A program made the translations under genes and the position numbers. A stretch of DNA of 39,753 nucleotides from Anaerovibrio sp. (GTDB lineage: Bacteria > Bacillota > Negativicutes > Selenomonadales > Selenomonadaceae): positions 1 through 39,753 of the forward strand of contig NZ_JAILFV010000014.1 in NCBI RefSeq assembly GCF_024697385.1, written 5' to 3'. The notes beneath the pieces are model-generated. The model ran no database searches. It worked only from the letters and a program-made list of their open reading frames with translations, and was not told the DNA's origin. The first letter of the stretch is position 1; the number at the start of each line of letters is the position of its first letter. This document shows positions 33,364-39,753 of this stretch, piece after piece.

Positions 33364-34059
33364 ATGCGTATTGATAAAGGACAAATATCTATTGTCTGTG
33401 TCTGTATAGTTCTGGGTTTTATGTTGGCCATTCAGTTCAGAAGTACTCAGGATACCCGTGCTTCCCTGCCTTTTCAGCGGGTAGAGGAATTGTCTGCCAG
33501 ATTACATCAGGTAGAATCTGAAAATCAGGAGCTGGAGGACGAAATCAGGGAGCTAAAGGGATTGTCCAGCTCCGAAAAGAATGACAAGATCAATGATGAT
33601 ATTTTGATGATTTCCGGTATGAGTGCCCTGGAAGGACCGGGTATAATTCTTACTATTGATGACAGTGGTAAAATAGCCAAAAAGGAAAATGATCCCAATC
33701 TGTATCTGGTACATGATGAGGATATACTCAAGGTAGTGAATGAGCTTCGGGCCGCCGGAGCGGAAGCCATATCAATTAATGGTCAGCGCCTTACGGCAAA
33801 TTCTGAAATCAGGTGTGCGGGACCTACTATTTCCGTAAATAATGTCCGTTCAGCACCTCCTTTTGAAATCAGGGCCATCGGCGAAAAGGAAAATCTGATG
33901 AACGCCATCAACATGCGTGGTGGAGTGGCTGATTCCCTGAAGGTATGGGGAATAAAGCTGAATATACAGCCTGTGGATAATGTTTGGATACCGGCATATA
34001 AGGCAAGCAGCAAATATAAGCTGGCTGTTACCTCAAACAGGGAGGAGGAGTCAAAATGA
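33364..34059 (+). CDS. DUF881 family protein
   Basis: A 231-residue protein with an N-terminal membrane helix (about 8-25), a coiled coil (about 36-68) and a C-terminal DUF881 domain marked by GPGIILTIDDSGK, VNELRAAGAEAISINGQRL and GPTISVNNVRSAPPFEIRAIG (split: GPTISVNN, APPFEIRAIG). The family occurs between ftsQ and sbp/ftsZ in many Firmicutes; its function is not established. ATG 33364 follows GGGGAGGGG; the frame upstream overlaps ftsQ. The stop overlaps sbp. Confidence 0.9.
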   Translation: MRIDKGQISIVCVCIVLGFMLAIQFRSTQDTRASLPFQRVEELSARLHQVESENQELEDEIRELKGLSSSEKNDKINDDILMISGMSALEGPGIILTIDDSGKIAKKENDPNLYLVHDEDILKVVNELRAAGAEAISINGQRLTANSEIRCAGPTISVNNVRSAPPFEIRAIGEKENLMNAINMRGGVADSLKVWGIKLNIQPVDNVWIPAYKASSKYKLAVTSNREEESK

Positions 34060-34388
34060 TTTATGCAGTTATCGGCCTCCTGATTGGCATGCTTTTGGGC
34101 TTTGTGGTGCCATGGAGCATTCCTGTTGGTTATTCCGGTCTTTTTTCTGTAGCATTGATGGCGTCATTGGATACTGTATTTGGTGGGCTGAAGGCAGCCT
34201 GTAACGGCAATTTTGATGACCGGGTATTCATTACAGGCTTCTTTACAAATGCCCTGTTGGCAGCTTTTTTGGTTTATGTAGGTGACAGGCTGGGGATGGA
34301 CTTGTATTACGTAGCCTTGCTGGCCTTTGGACTGAGAATATTTAACAATTTAGGCGCTATACGCCATTATTGGCTCCAAAAGCATTAA
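34056..34388 (+). CDS. sbp: Small basic protein (DUF1290)
   Basis: A 110-residue membrane protein with three to four helices, containing GLLIGMLLGFVVPWSIP, ALDTVFGG-type ASLDTVFGGLKAA and GLRIFNNLGAIRHYWL, typical of the Firmicutes Sbp/DUF1290 family found next to ftsZ/ftsA. Its role is unknown. ATGA overlap with the DUF881 gene (34056-34059). It is the last gene before ftsZ, which has its own spacer of about 109 bases. Confidence 0.92.
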   Translation: MIYAVIGLLIGMLLGFVVPWSIPVGYSGLFSVALMASLDTVFGGLKAACNGNFDDRVFITGFFTNALLAAFLVYVGDRLGMDLYYVALLAFGLRIFNNLGAIRHYWLQKH

Positions 34389-34429
34389 TTTCATTTTTAT
34401 TTCTTATAGATTTTAAAAACAATAAATGA

Positions 34430-34435
34430 TATAAT
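34430..34435 (+). promoter_or_regulatory. Possible -10 of ftsZ
   Basis: TATAAT at 34430-34435 in an A/T-rich spacer is 63 bases before the ftsZ start. A -35 is not clear. It would allow ftsZ to be made apart from the mur genes. Confidence 0.35.
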
Positions 34436-34497
34436 TCTATATGTATTGGTGTAATGAAAATTTTGTGAGCTAAAATATATATGTGGGGGTTGTTTTA

Positions 34498-35631
34498 GTG
34501 TCAATAGAGTTTGATGATTTTGAGAGTGACAGCAAGGCTGTCATCAAGGTAGTTGGTGTTGGTGGCGGTGGAAGCAATGCCATCAATTGCATGGTTAATG
34601 CCGGGGTAAAGGGCGTTGACTTTATTGCTGTTAATACGGATGCACAGGCTTTGTCAAAGTCTTTGGCTACTACCCGTATTCAAATCGGTGAAAAAGCTAC
34701 CCGTGGTCTTGGTGCCGGTGCCCGCCCGGATGTAGGTGCCAAGGCAGCGGAGGAAAACCGTGACGAAATCATGGAAGCCCTGAAGGGTGCTGATATGGTA
34801 TTCATTGCTGCTGGTATGGGTGGCGGTACTGGTACAGGTGCCTCTCCGGTGGTTGCAGAATGTGCCAAATCACAGGGAGCTCTGACAGTTGGTGTTGTGA
34901 CCCGTCCATTTTCATATGAGGGGCGTATGCGTTCCAAGCGTGCCGAGGCTGGTATCGCTGAGCTGCGTCAACGGGTGGATACCATTATTACGGTGCCTAA
35001 TGAGAAGGTATTAAGTATCATTGAAAAGACCACATCCTTTATTGATGCTTTCAAGAGCGTTGATGACATACTGCGTCAGGGCGTTCAGAGTATCTCTGAT
35101 CTTATAAATGATTCAGGTTATGTAAACCTTGATTTTGCTGATGTGGAGGCCGTAATGCAAAATGCCGGCCCGGCCCTGATGGGTATCGGGGAGGCATCAG
35201 GCGACAATGCTCCAATGCAGGCTCTGCGTGAGGCAGTTAATTCTCCACTTCTGGAGGTTTCAGTCAGCGGTGCCAGAGGCGTAATAATCAACTTCATTGG
35301 CGAACAATCACACCTGAATATGATGGAATTAAATGAGGCCAGTCAGAGCATTACACAAGATGCTCATCCGGATGCCAACATCATCTGGGGTGTATCTGTT
35401 GATGATTCTATGGGCGATACTGTTCGTGTTACTGTTGTAGCTACGAATTTTGAATCCGAACAGAGCAGCAGTGGATTATCACTTCCAAAACTTGATTCCC
35501 AGCCAAATGGCATGAGAGTTCCAGTGTTTGGCAAGAGTTCTCAGAGTGCTGAAGAAATTGGCGTTCCTAAACAGGATTTTTATAAGGCAAACGGAATTGA
35601 TATTCCTGTCTGGATGCGCCAGAACAAATAA
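34498..35631 (+). CDS. ftsZ: Cell division protein FtsZ
   Basis: A 377-residue tubulin-like GTPase forming the Z ring. It has [24 protein letters not shown], the tubulin signature [28 protein letters not shown], and the T7 loop area [11 protein letters not shown]. After a short linker it ends with [12 protein letters not shown], the conserved peptide that binds FtsA, SepF and other partners. GTG 34498 (SIEFDDF) behind GGGGGTTG is taken; an in-frame GTG at 34483 is less likely. ftsA, usually just upstream, is missing. Its 3' side carries a structured repeat and terminator. Confidence 0.97.
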   Translation: MSIEFDDFESDSKAVIKVVGVGGGGSNAINCMVNAGVKGVDFIAVNTDAQALSKSLATTRIQIGEKATRGLGAGARPDVGAKAAEENRDEIMEALKGADMVFIAAGMGGGTGTGASPVVAECAKSQGALTVGVVTRPFSYEGRMRSKRAEAGIAELRQRVDTIITVPNEKVLSIIEKTTSFIDAFKSVDDILRQGVQSISDLINDSGYVNLDFADVEAVMQNAGPALMGIGEASGDNAPMQALREAVNSPLLEVSVSGARGVIINFIGEQSHLNMMELNEASQSITQDAHPDANIIWGVSVDDSMGDTVRVTVVATNFESEQSSSGLSLPKLDSQPNGMRVPVFGKSSQSAEEIGVPKQDFYKANGIDIPVWMRQNK

Positions 35632-35795
35632 CATCTTCTGACGAGGTTAAAGATGTCACCTTCCTCTGTGATTTGGGGAAAGCACCCCATAACAGTGGCA
35701 GGAATATATCCCGCCTTGTTGAAACGCTGCTGGGAAGATGTTTCTTCCAATGAGGAGACATTTGAACAATGGCTTTATGACTGCGATTCCTGCAG
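35632..35795 (+). repeat. Dispersed structured 3'-UTR element, copy B
   Basis: It follows the ftsZ stop directly. It shares AAGATGTCACCTTCCTCT (35650-35667), AACAG, GTTGAAACGCT (35718-35728), GGAAGATGTTTCTTC and TTTGAACAATG with the other copies. Stems are GGCAGGA/TCCCGCC (35707?-35717 region) and ATGTTTCTTC/GAGGAGACAT (35738-35747 with 35752-35761, two G-U pairs). GACGAGGT (35640-35647) can also pair with GCCTTGTT (35713-35720). A 57-codon reading frame (35653-35826) runs through it and the following terminator; it is probably not a gene. Confidence 0.65.
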
Positions 35796-35820
35796 GGATA
35801 TTTTCCTGCAGGATTTTCTT
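35788..35820 (+). terminator. Intrinsic terminator after ftsZ and element B
   Basis: TCCTGCAGG (35788-35796) pairs with CCTGCAGGA (35805-35813), followed by TTTTCTT. It lies at the end of element B and before the next gene, so the ftsZ transcript should end here. Confidence 0.8.
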
Positions 35821-35844
35821 ATATGAAGTGATGGTGTGTAGTCT

Positions 35845-36870
35845 ATGAAAAGATATTCTGTTCTTTTGATCAGCTCCTTCGTAATTATGGTGCTGTCCAT
35901 TTTTGGGGCCCTGTATTTTTCCGGGGGAGATAATCATTATGACGACAGCAGAATACGGGGACATATCGTTGTATATACAACACTTCCGGCTGAGAATGTG
36001 AGATGTATTGCCGATACCTATGCAAAAAGCAATAATATACGGGTAAATTTTGTTCCGATGACGGAAAGTGAGCTTGAATCCAAGCTGAAGTCTCCGGGAA
36101 AGGCTGATCTCGTGATTGCGGATAGCAGGCTTCTAAGGCGGGCTGCCGGTGCAGGTTGGCTGCAGCCGTATATTTCGGAATATGGCGATTCAGTGGGGGA
36201 TACCTTTAAGGATAATCATGGCTTTTGGACTGGCATATGGTATGATCCTGTTGTTTTTTGCATTAACAAGGACTATATGCGAAAGCTCAGGCACATCCCG
36301 AATTCATGGGAAGAATTGGCGGCCCCAAACAGCTATAGATTGGGAATCACAGATTTTATGGCAGCTGATAATGCTTCCAACATATACATGTTCATGGTTG
36401 CACAGTATGGGGAGGAAAGAGCCCTGGAATATATGAGGGCTTTGCACCCAAAGGTGGTACAATATGCAAAATATCTTTCCACTCCGGCCAGGATGGCCGG
36501 TATGGGAGAGGCGGATATTTCAATTGCTGTCCAAAGTGAGGTCCTGCGCTATGTTGGCGAGGGTTATCCCCTGAAGGTGATTTATCCTGCGGAGGGTACT
36601 GCTTATACTCTTACTGGTATTGGACTGATGATTAATTCACCCCATGCTGATAATGCCAGGGAGTTTTTGAATTGGATGCTGACAGATGCTCCATTACAGG
36701 TAATGCAGGAAAATGGGTTTTATTTTATGCCGGCCAATTCCTCGTTGATGACTGCCAGACAGTTTTCCGGGAAGAATGTTGTATTGTATAATCAACTGGC
36801 TGATTATCCTGAAAATCAGCGCCGACAGATGCTTGACCGTTGGTTGAAGGAAGTACGGTTCGGCTCGTAA
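35845..36870 (+). CDS. Extracellular solute-binding protein (Fe3+-type, family 1), orphan
   Basis: A 341-residue periplasmic-binding protein with an N-terminal hydrophobic signal/anchor (about 5-26, no lipobox cysteine). The mature part has IVVYTTLPAENVRCIADTY, ADLVIADSRLLRRAAGAGWLQPY, GFWTGIWYDPVVFCINKDY, PNSWEELAAP and NSPHADNAREFLNWMLT, a pattern seen in Fe3+/AfuA-like and related ABC substrate-binding proteins. No permease or ATPase gene is near, so it may serve a transporter elsewhere or act as a sensor. Ligand unknown. It ends 19 bases before rimO-pncC and may be co-transcribed with it. Confidence 0.75.
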   Translation: MKRYSVLLISSFVIMVLSIFGALYFSGGDNHYDDSRIRGHIVVYTTLPAENVRCIADTYAKSNNIRVNFVPMTESELESKLKSPGKADLVIADSRLLRRAAGAGWLQPYISEYGDSVGDTFKDNHGFWTGIWYDPVVFCINKDYMRKLRHIPNSWEELAAPNSYRLGITDFMAADNASNIYMFMVAQYGEERALEYMRALHPKVVQYAKYLSTPARMAGMGEADISIAVQSEVLRYVGEGYPLKVIYPAEGTAYTLTGIGLMINSPHADNAREFLNWMLTDAPLQVMQENGFYFMPANSSLMTARQFSGKNVVLYNQLADYPENQRRQMLDRWLKEVRFGS

Positions 36871-36889
36871 TGCAAAACAGGAGGTTATT

Positions 36890-38686
36890 TTGAAGGCTGG
36901 ATTTATTAGCCTTGGCTGTTCCAAGAACCTTGTGGATACAGAGGTTATGCTGGGACTTATCAAGGAAAAAAATATAGAAATTGTCAATGAACCATCTGAG
37001 GCAGATATACTGATCGTGAATACCTGTGCGTTTATTCAGTCTGCCAAGGAAGAATCAATAAATACTATTTTGCGCATGGCAGAGTATAAACAGCAGGACA
37101 AGGGACACTGTAAAGCTCTTATAATTGCCGGTTGCCTGGGGCAGCGTTACGGTCAGGAGCTGCTGGATGAACTGCCTGAGGCTGACGGGATTATCGGCAC
37201 AGAGGCCTGGAACCGTATAGGTGAGGTCCTGGATGAAACACTGCAGGGCAACAGGGTGGTGGTAAGAGGTGAAGGTGAAATTATCTATGATGCATCTGTT
37301 CCTCGTATACCAACCACTCCTAAGCACACTGCCTACATAAAAATCGCTGAGGGCTGCAACAACAGATGCGCTTTTTGTGCTATTCCGCTCATCAGGGGCA
37401 GCTACAGAAGCCGTACTGTCGAGGATATCCTTCAGGAAGCCGGAAGATTGGCAGACCAAGGCGTCAAGGAAATAGTACTCATAGCTCAGGATACGACCAA
37501 TTATGGTCACGATATTTACGGAAAACCTCAATTGGCCCGGTTGCTGAGGGAGCTGTGCCGGATTGATGGGATTAAATGGATACGGACCTTGTATTGCTAT
37601 CCTAGATTTTTTAATGATGAACTGATTGATGTGATGGCTGCTGAAGAAAAGGTAGTCAAGTATGTTGATATACCGTTGCAGCATGCCAATAATCAGGTGT
37701 TGCGCAATATGCGCAGGCCGGATACCAAGGAACAGATTGTCGAGCTTCTGCAAAAGCTGCGGGATCGCATTCCGGGAGTTGTAATACGCTCCACATTTAT
37801 TGTGGGCTTCCCGGGGGAAACAGATGAGCAGTTTGAGGAACTTAAGGAGTTTATTACTGCACAGCGGTTTGATCATGTGGGAATATTCACATATTCCCAG
37901 GAGGAGGATACTCCGGCAGCACTTATGGACAACCAGGTTCCTGAAGATGTGATGCAGGACCGCTATCACAGTCTCAAGGCTATACAGAGCCTGATTTCAC
38001 AGGAAATCAATGAAAGCCTTGAGGGGAAGGTGCTGGATGTTATCGTTGAGGGCCATACCGACGAAGGCATGCCTTTTGGCCGATCTTATAGACAGGCTGA
38101 TGATGTGGACGATCAGATATATATCGAAGGGGATTTGCACAGCCAGGTGGGTGACATGGTCAAGGTCCGTATTCTTCAAGGTTTTACTGAGGACCTTGTA
38201 GGAGAACTGGCAGAAGATATTCCCCTGGAGGAATTGGTTGGACGGGGCCTGATGGATGCCTCTCTGACAATAGCCTGTGCCGAATCCTGTACCGGAGGGC
38301 TTTTGACAAGCAGGCTGACGGATGTCTCGGGAAGCTCTGATTATGTAGTAGGCTCTGTGATCGCATATTCCAATAAGGTCAAGAAAGCCCAACTGGGGGT
38401 TCAGGAAGCAACCCTGCAGCGGGATGGAGCTGTGAGCAGCGAAACTGCCCTAGAGATGGCCGGTGGGGTTTGTACCCATTTGGGTGCCGATATTGGTGTT
38501 GGTATTACAGGAATTGCCGGTCCTGGTGGAGGCAGCGTGGAAAAACCGGTGGGGCTTGTGTACATATCGGTAGCTGGCAGCAAGGGTAATCAGGTCACCA
38601 AAAATGTATTTTCAGGCAGCAGACAGGAAATAAAAAAACAGGCGGTTGATAAGGCCCTGACCATGCTGCTGGATTACCTGAAATAA
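36890..38686 (+). CDS. rimO: Fusion of ribosomal protein S12 methylthiotransferase RimO and PncC (CinA C-terminal) amidohydrolase
   Basis: One uninterrupted 598-codon frame joins two enzymes. Residues 1-441 are RimO: an N-terminal methylthiotransferase domain (SLGCSKNLVDTEVM, VNTCAFIQSAKEESI, AGCLGQRYGQEL), radical-SAM core with EGCNNRCAFCAIP (Cys156, Cys160, Cys163 for the 4Fe-4S cluster) and a TRAM domain to about 441. It adds a methylthio group to Asp of ribosomal protein S12. Residues 442-598 are the CinA C-terminal/PncC domain with IACAESCTGGLLTSRLTDV, GSVIAYSNKVKKAQLGV and GITGIAGPGGGS, which deamidates nicotinamide mononucleotide. TTG 36890 follows AGGAGG (36879-36884). In related genomes the two are separate neighbouring genes, often with pgsA between. 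Confidence 0.92.
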   Translation: MKAGFISLGCSKNLVDTEVMLGLIKEKNIEIVNEPSEADILIVNTCAFIQSAKEESINTILRMAEYKQQDKGHCKALIIAGCLGQRYGQELLDELPEADGIIGTEAWNRIGEVLDETLQGNRVVVRGEGEIIYDASVPRIPTTPKHTAYIKIAEGCNNRCAFCAIPLIRGSYRSRTVEDILQEAGRLADQGVKEIVLIAQDTTNYGHDIYGKPQLARLLRELCRIDGIKWIRTLYCYPRFFNDELIDVMAAEEKVVKYVDIPLQHANNQVLRNMRRPDTKEQIVELLQKLRDRIPGVVIRSTFIVGFPGETDEQFEELKEFITAQRFDHVGIFTYSQEEDTPAALMDNQVPEDVMQDRYHSLKAIQSLISQEINESLEGKVLDVIVEGHTDEGMPFGRSYRQADDVDDQIYIEGDLHSQVGDMVKVRILQGFTEDLVGELAEDIPLEELVGRGLMDASLTIACAESCTGGLLTSRLTDVSGSSDYVVGSVIAYSNKVKKAQLGVQEATLQRDGAVSSETALEMAGGVCTHLGADIGVGITGIAGPGGGSVEKPVGLVYISVAGSKGNQVTKNVFSGSRQEIKKQAVDKALTMLLDYLK

Positions 38687-38815
38687 ATATCCTCAATGTC
38701 CCGATTATTATATTCGGTTTAATCTGGATTTAATGAGTCTTTCATTAATTTTTCAAAAAACGAAATTACAATGATTCACAAATAAAGATGTTGTTTTGTA
38801 AGATGGAGGGGAAAT

Positions 38816-39622
38816 ATGATTATAAAAAATGTTATGTCTAAACTTTTTGCAGTAATGCTGATGAGCGCCGTTGCAGTAATACCTGGTATGGCTGTAGCTG
38901 CAACCGGGGACACGGCTCAGACAGCAGCTGCTCCTGCCGCTGCACCGGCTGCAGCACAGACTGCCGAGCAGGCTCCTGCAGATGCTGCGGCACCAAAGGA
39001 GGGAGAAGCGCCAAAGATAGATGAAAATACTACTGTTCAGGTGCAGCTTCCTTACAAGTATACCAGTGAGCGTTATGGTTACACTATAATGTGCCCGGGT
39101 AAACCGGAGGTAGTTCCTGCCAGCTTTTTTGATGATACTGCCAAGGGAGATGTGTTGATTTTTCATGGGACTGCAACTGATATCAACAAGGCATGGATTA
39201 TATTGATCAATGCCTATGATGAAGCTGATGTACCTGATAATCTGGGGACTCTGCCTGAGGAAGAAAAGAGAGCTACTATTGAAAAATTCTGTAAGAAATT
39301 TAATTATGCGGATGCCAGTGTAGTTGATCTGGGGGATAACAGATATGGTATGTATGCCATTACTGCCAAGGAATTGGATGTAGATACAAATGGTGATGGC
39401 AAATTTGATGATGTGGTAGTCGCCAGCAATCAGATGATAAAAACTTATCTGAAGGGTGCCTTCGGTGGTCATTTTGAGATTACCCTCCTGGATAATCCGA
39501 CACTTAGTCCAATGGGAATTGCCTTCTATAATGCAGGGCTGGCAACCTTCCAGCAGTGGCCTACATCCAGATATCAGGAATTCCTGGATTCAGCCAAGCT
39601 GCCTAAGAAAAAGAAAAAATAA
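38816..39622 (+). CDS. Secreted protein of unknown function with Ala/Pro-rich linker
   Basis: A 268-residue protein with a signal peptide (cleavage likely after AVA, about residue 28), an Ala/Pro/Gln-rich low-complexity linker (about 29-62) and a globular domain with no family I can name. Inside it, DVDTNGDGKFDDV (188-200) looks like an EF-hand/dockerin-type Ca2+ loop. The C-terminus is a Lys run (PKKKKK). ATG 38816 follows GGAGGGG. It stands alone after a 129-base spacer with no clear promoter, and element C begins directly after its stop. Confidence 0.75.
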   Translation: MIIKNVMSKLFAVMLMSAVAVIPGMAVAATGDTAQTAAAPAAAPAAAQTAEQAPADAAAPKEGEAPKIDENTTVQVQLPYKYTSERYGYTIMCPGKPEVVPASFFDDTAKGDVLIFHGTATDINKAWIILINAYDEADVPDNLGTLPEEEKRATIEKFCKKFNYADASVVDLGDNRYGMYAITAKELDVDTNGDGKFDDVVVASNQMIKTYLKGAFGGHFEITLLDNPTLSPMGIAFYNAGLATFQQWPTSRYQEFLDSAKLPKKKKK

Positions 39623-39753
39623 CGAGCTTTAAGATGTCCCCTTCCTCTTTAGGTGGGGGAAAACAAACTACAACAGCTGGCGAGCATATCTCCCAGCTCG
39701 TTGAAACGCTAATTGGAAGATTTTTCTTCTAAAGAAGAAAAATTTGAACAATG
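39623..39753 (+). repeat. Dispersed structured 3'-UTR element, copy C (cut by window end)
   Basis: It begins at the base after the stop codon. Blocks AAGATGTCCCCTTCCTCT (39631-39648), GGTGGGGGA, GAGCATATCTCCCAGC, GTTGAAACGCTAATTGGAAGA (39700-39720) and TTTGAACAATG are shared with copies A and/or B. Stems are AGCTGG/CCAGCT (39675-39680 with 39693-39698), a 12-bp AGATTTTTCTTC/GAAGAAAAATTT hairpin with one G-U, and, alternatively to the first, AACGAGCT/AGCTCGTT (39621-39628 with 39695-39702). Any terminator would be beyond the window. Confidence 0.7.

Overview
The window looks like chromosomal DNA of an anaerobic, propionate-forming diderm Firmicute (class Negativicutes, probably Selenomonadaceae such as Selenomonas or Anaerovibrio). 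This is an inference from three things: genes for the succinate-to-propionate (methylmalonyl-CoA) route, a Firmicutes-style division cluster (divIB/ftsQ, DUF881, small basic protein), and a likely O-antigen-ligase-type surface polysaccharide gene. Nearly everything is on the + strand. No tRNA, rRNA, transposase, prophage or CRISPR array was seen.

Region 1 (1-3776): the end of an unknown gene, a FliB-like lysine N-methylase, a ZIP metal transporter, a Wzy/WaaL-like membrane protein and a TerC-family membrane protein. Region 2 (3918-10606): a strong promoter, a cobalamin riboswitch and an intrinsic terminator precede mutA-mutB-meaB and an MsrA-like gene that has lost its catalytic cysteine; a strong hairpin closes the unit. 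Region 3 (10635-18002): a second, independent propionate operon. It holds a succinate/propionyl-CoA CoA-transferase, a split methylmalonyl-CoA mutase (catalytic chain plus separate B12 chain), a second meaB, methylmalonyl-CoA epimerase, and the carboxyltransferase and biotin carrier of methylmalonyl-CoA decarboxylase, then a terminator. Together these convert succinate to succinyl-CoA, (R)- then (S)-methylmalonyl-CoA, propionyl-CoA and propionate. The membrane Na+-pump subunit of the decarboxylase is not here.

Region 4 (18190-20819): fabK, cytidine deaminase, a convergent DUF1858 gene and a polysaccharide deacetylase. Region 5 (21272-35820): the dcw division/cell-wall cluster, mraZ-rsmH-ftsL, then a terminator and a 157-bp tandem repeat, then murE-murF-mraY-murD-murG-murC-ddl-ftsQ-DUF881-sbp and ftsZ. 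No ftsI, ftsW, murB or ftsA is present at the usual places. Region 6 (35845-39753): an orphan solute-binding protein, a RimO-PncC (CinA C-terminal) fusion and a secreted protein.

The main items for a second look are: (i) a B12 riboswitch in front of a B12-dependent enzyme whose operon also carries an MsrA-fold pseudoenzyme; (ii) two different B12 mutase systems side by side, each with its own MeaB; (iii) a three-copy structured element that starts directly after the stop codons of three unrelated genes and keeps its hairpins by compensatory changes; (iv) the RimO-PncC fusion; and (v) the 157-bp palindromic tandem repeat where ftsI would normally lie.
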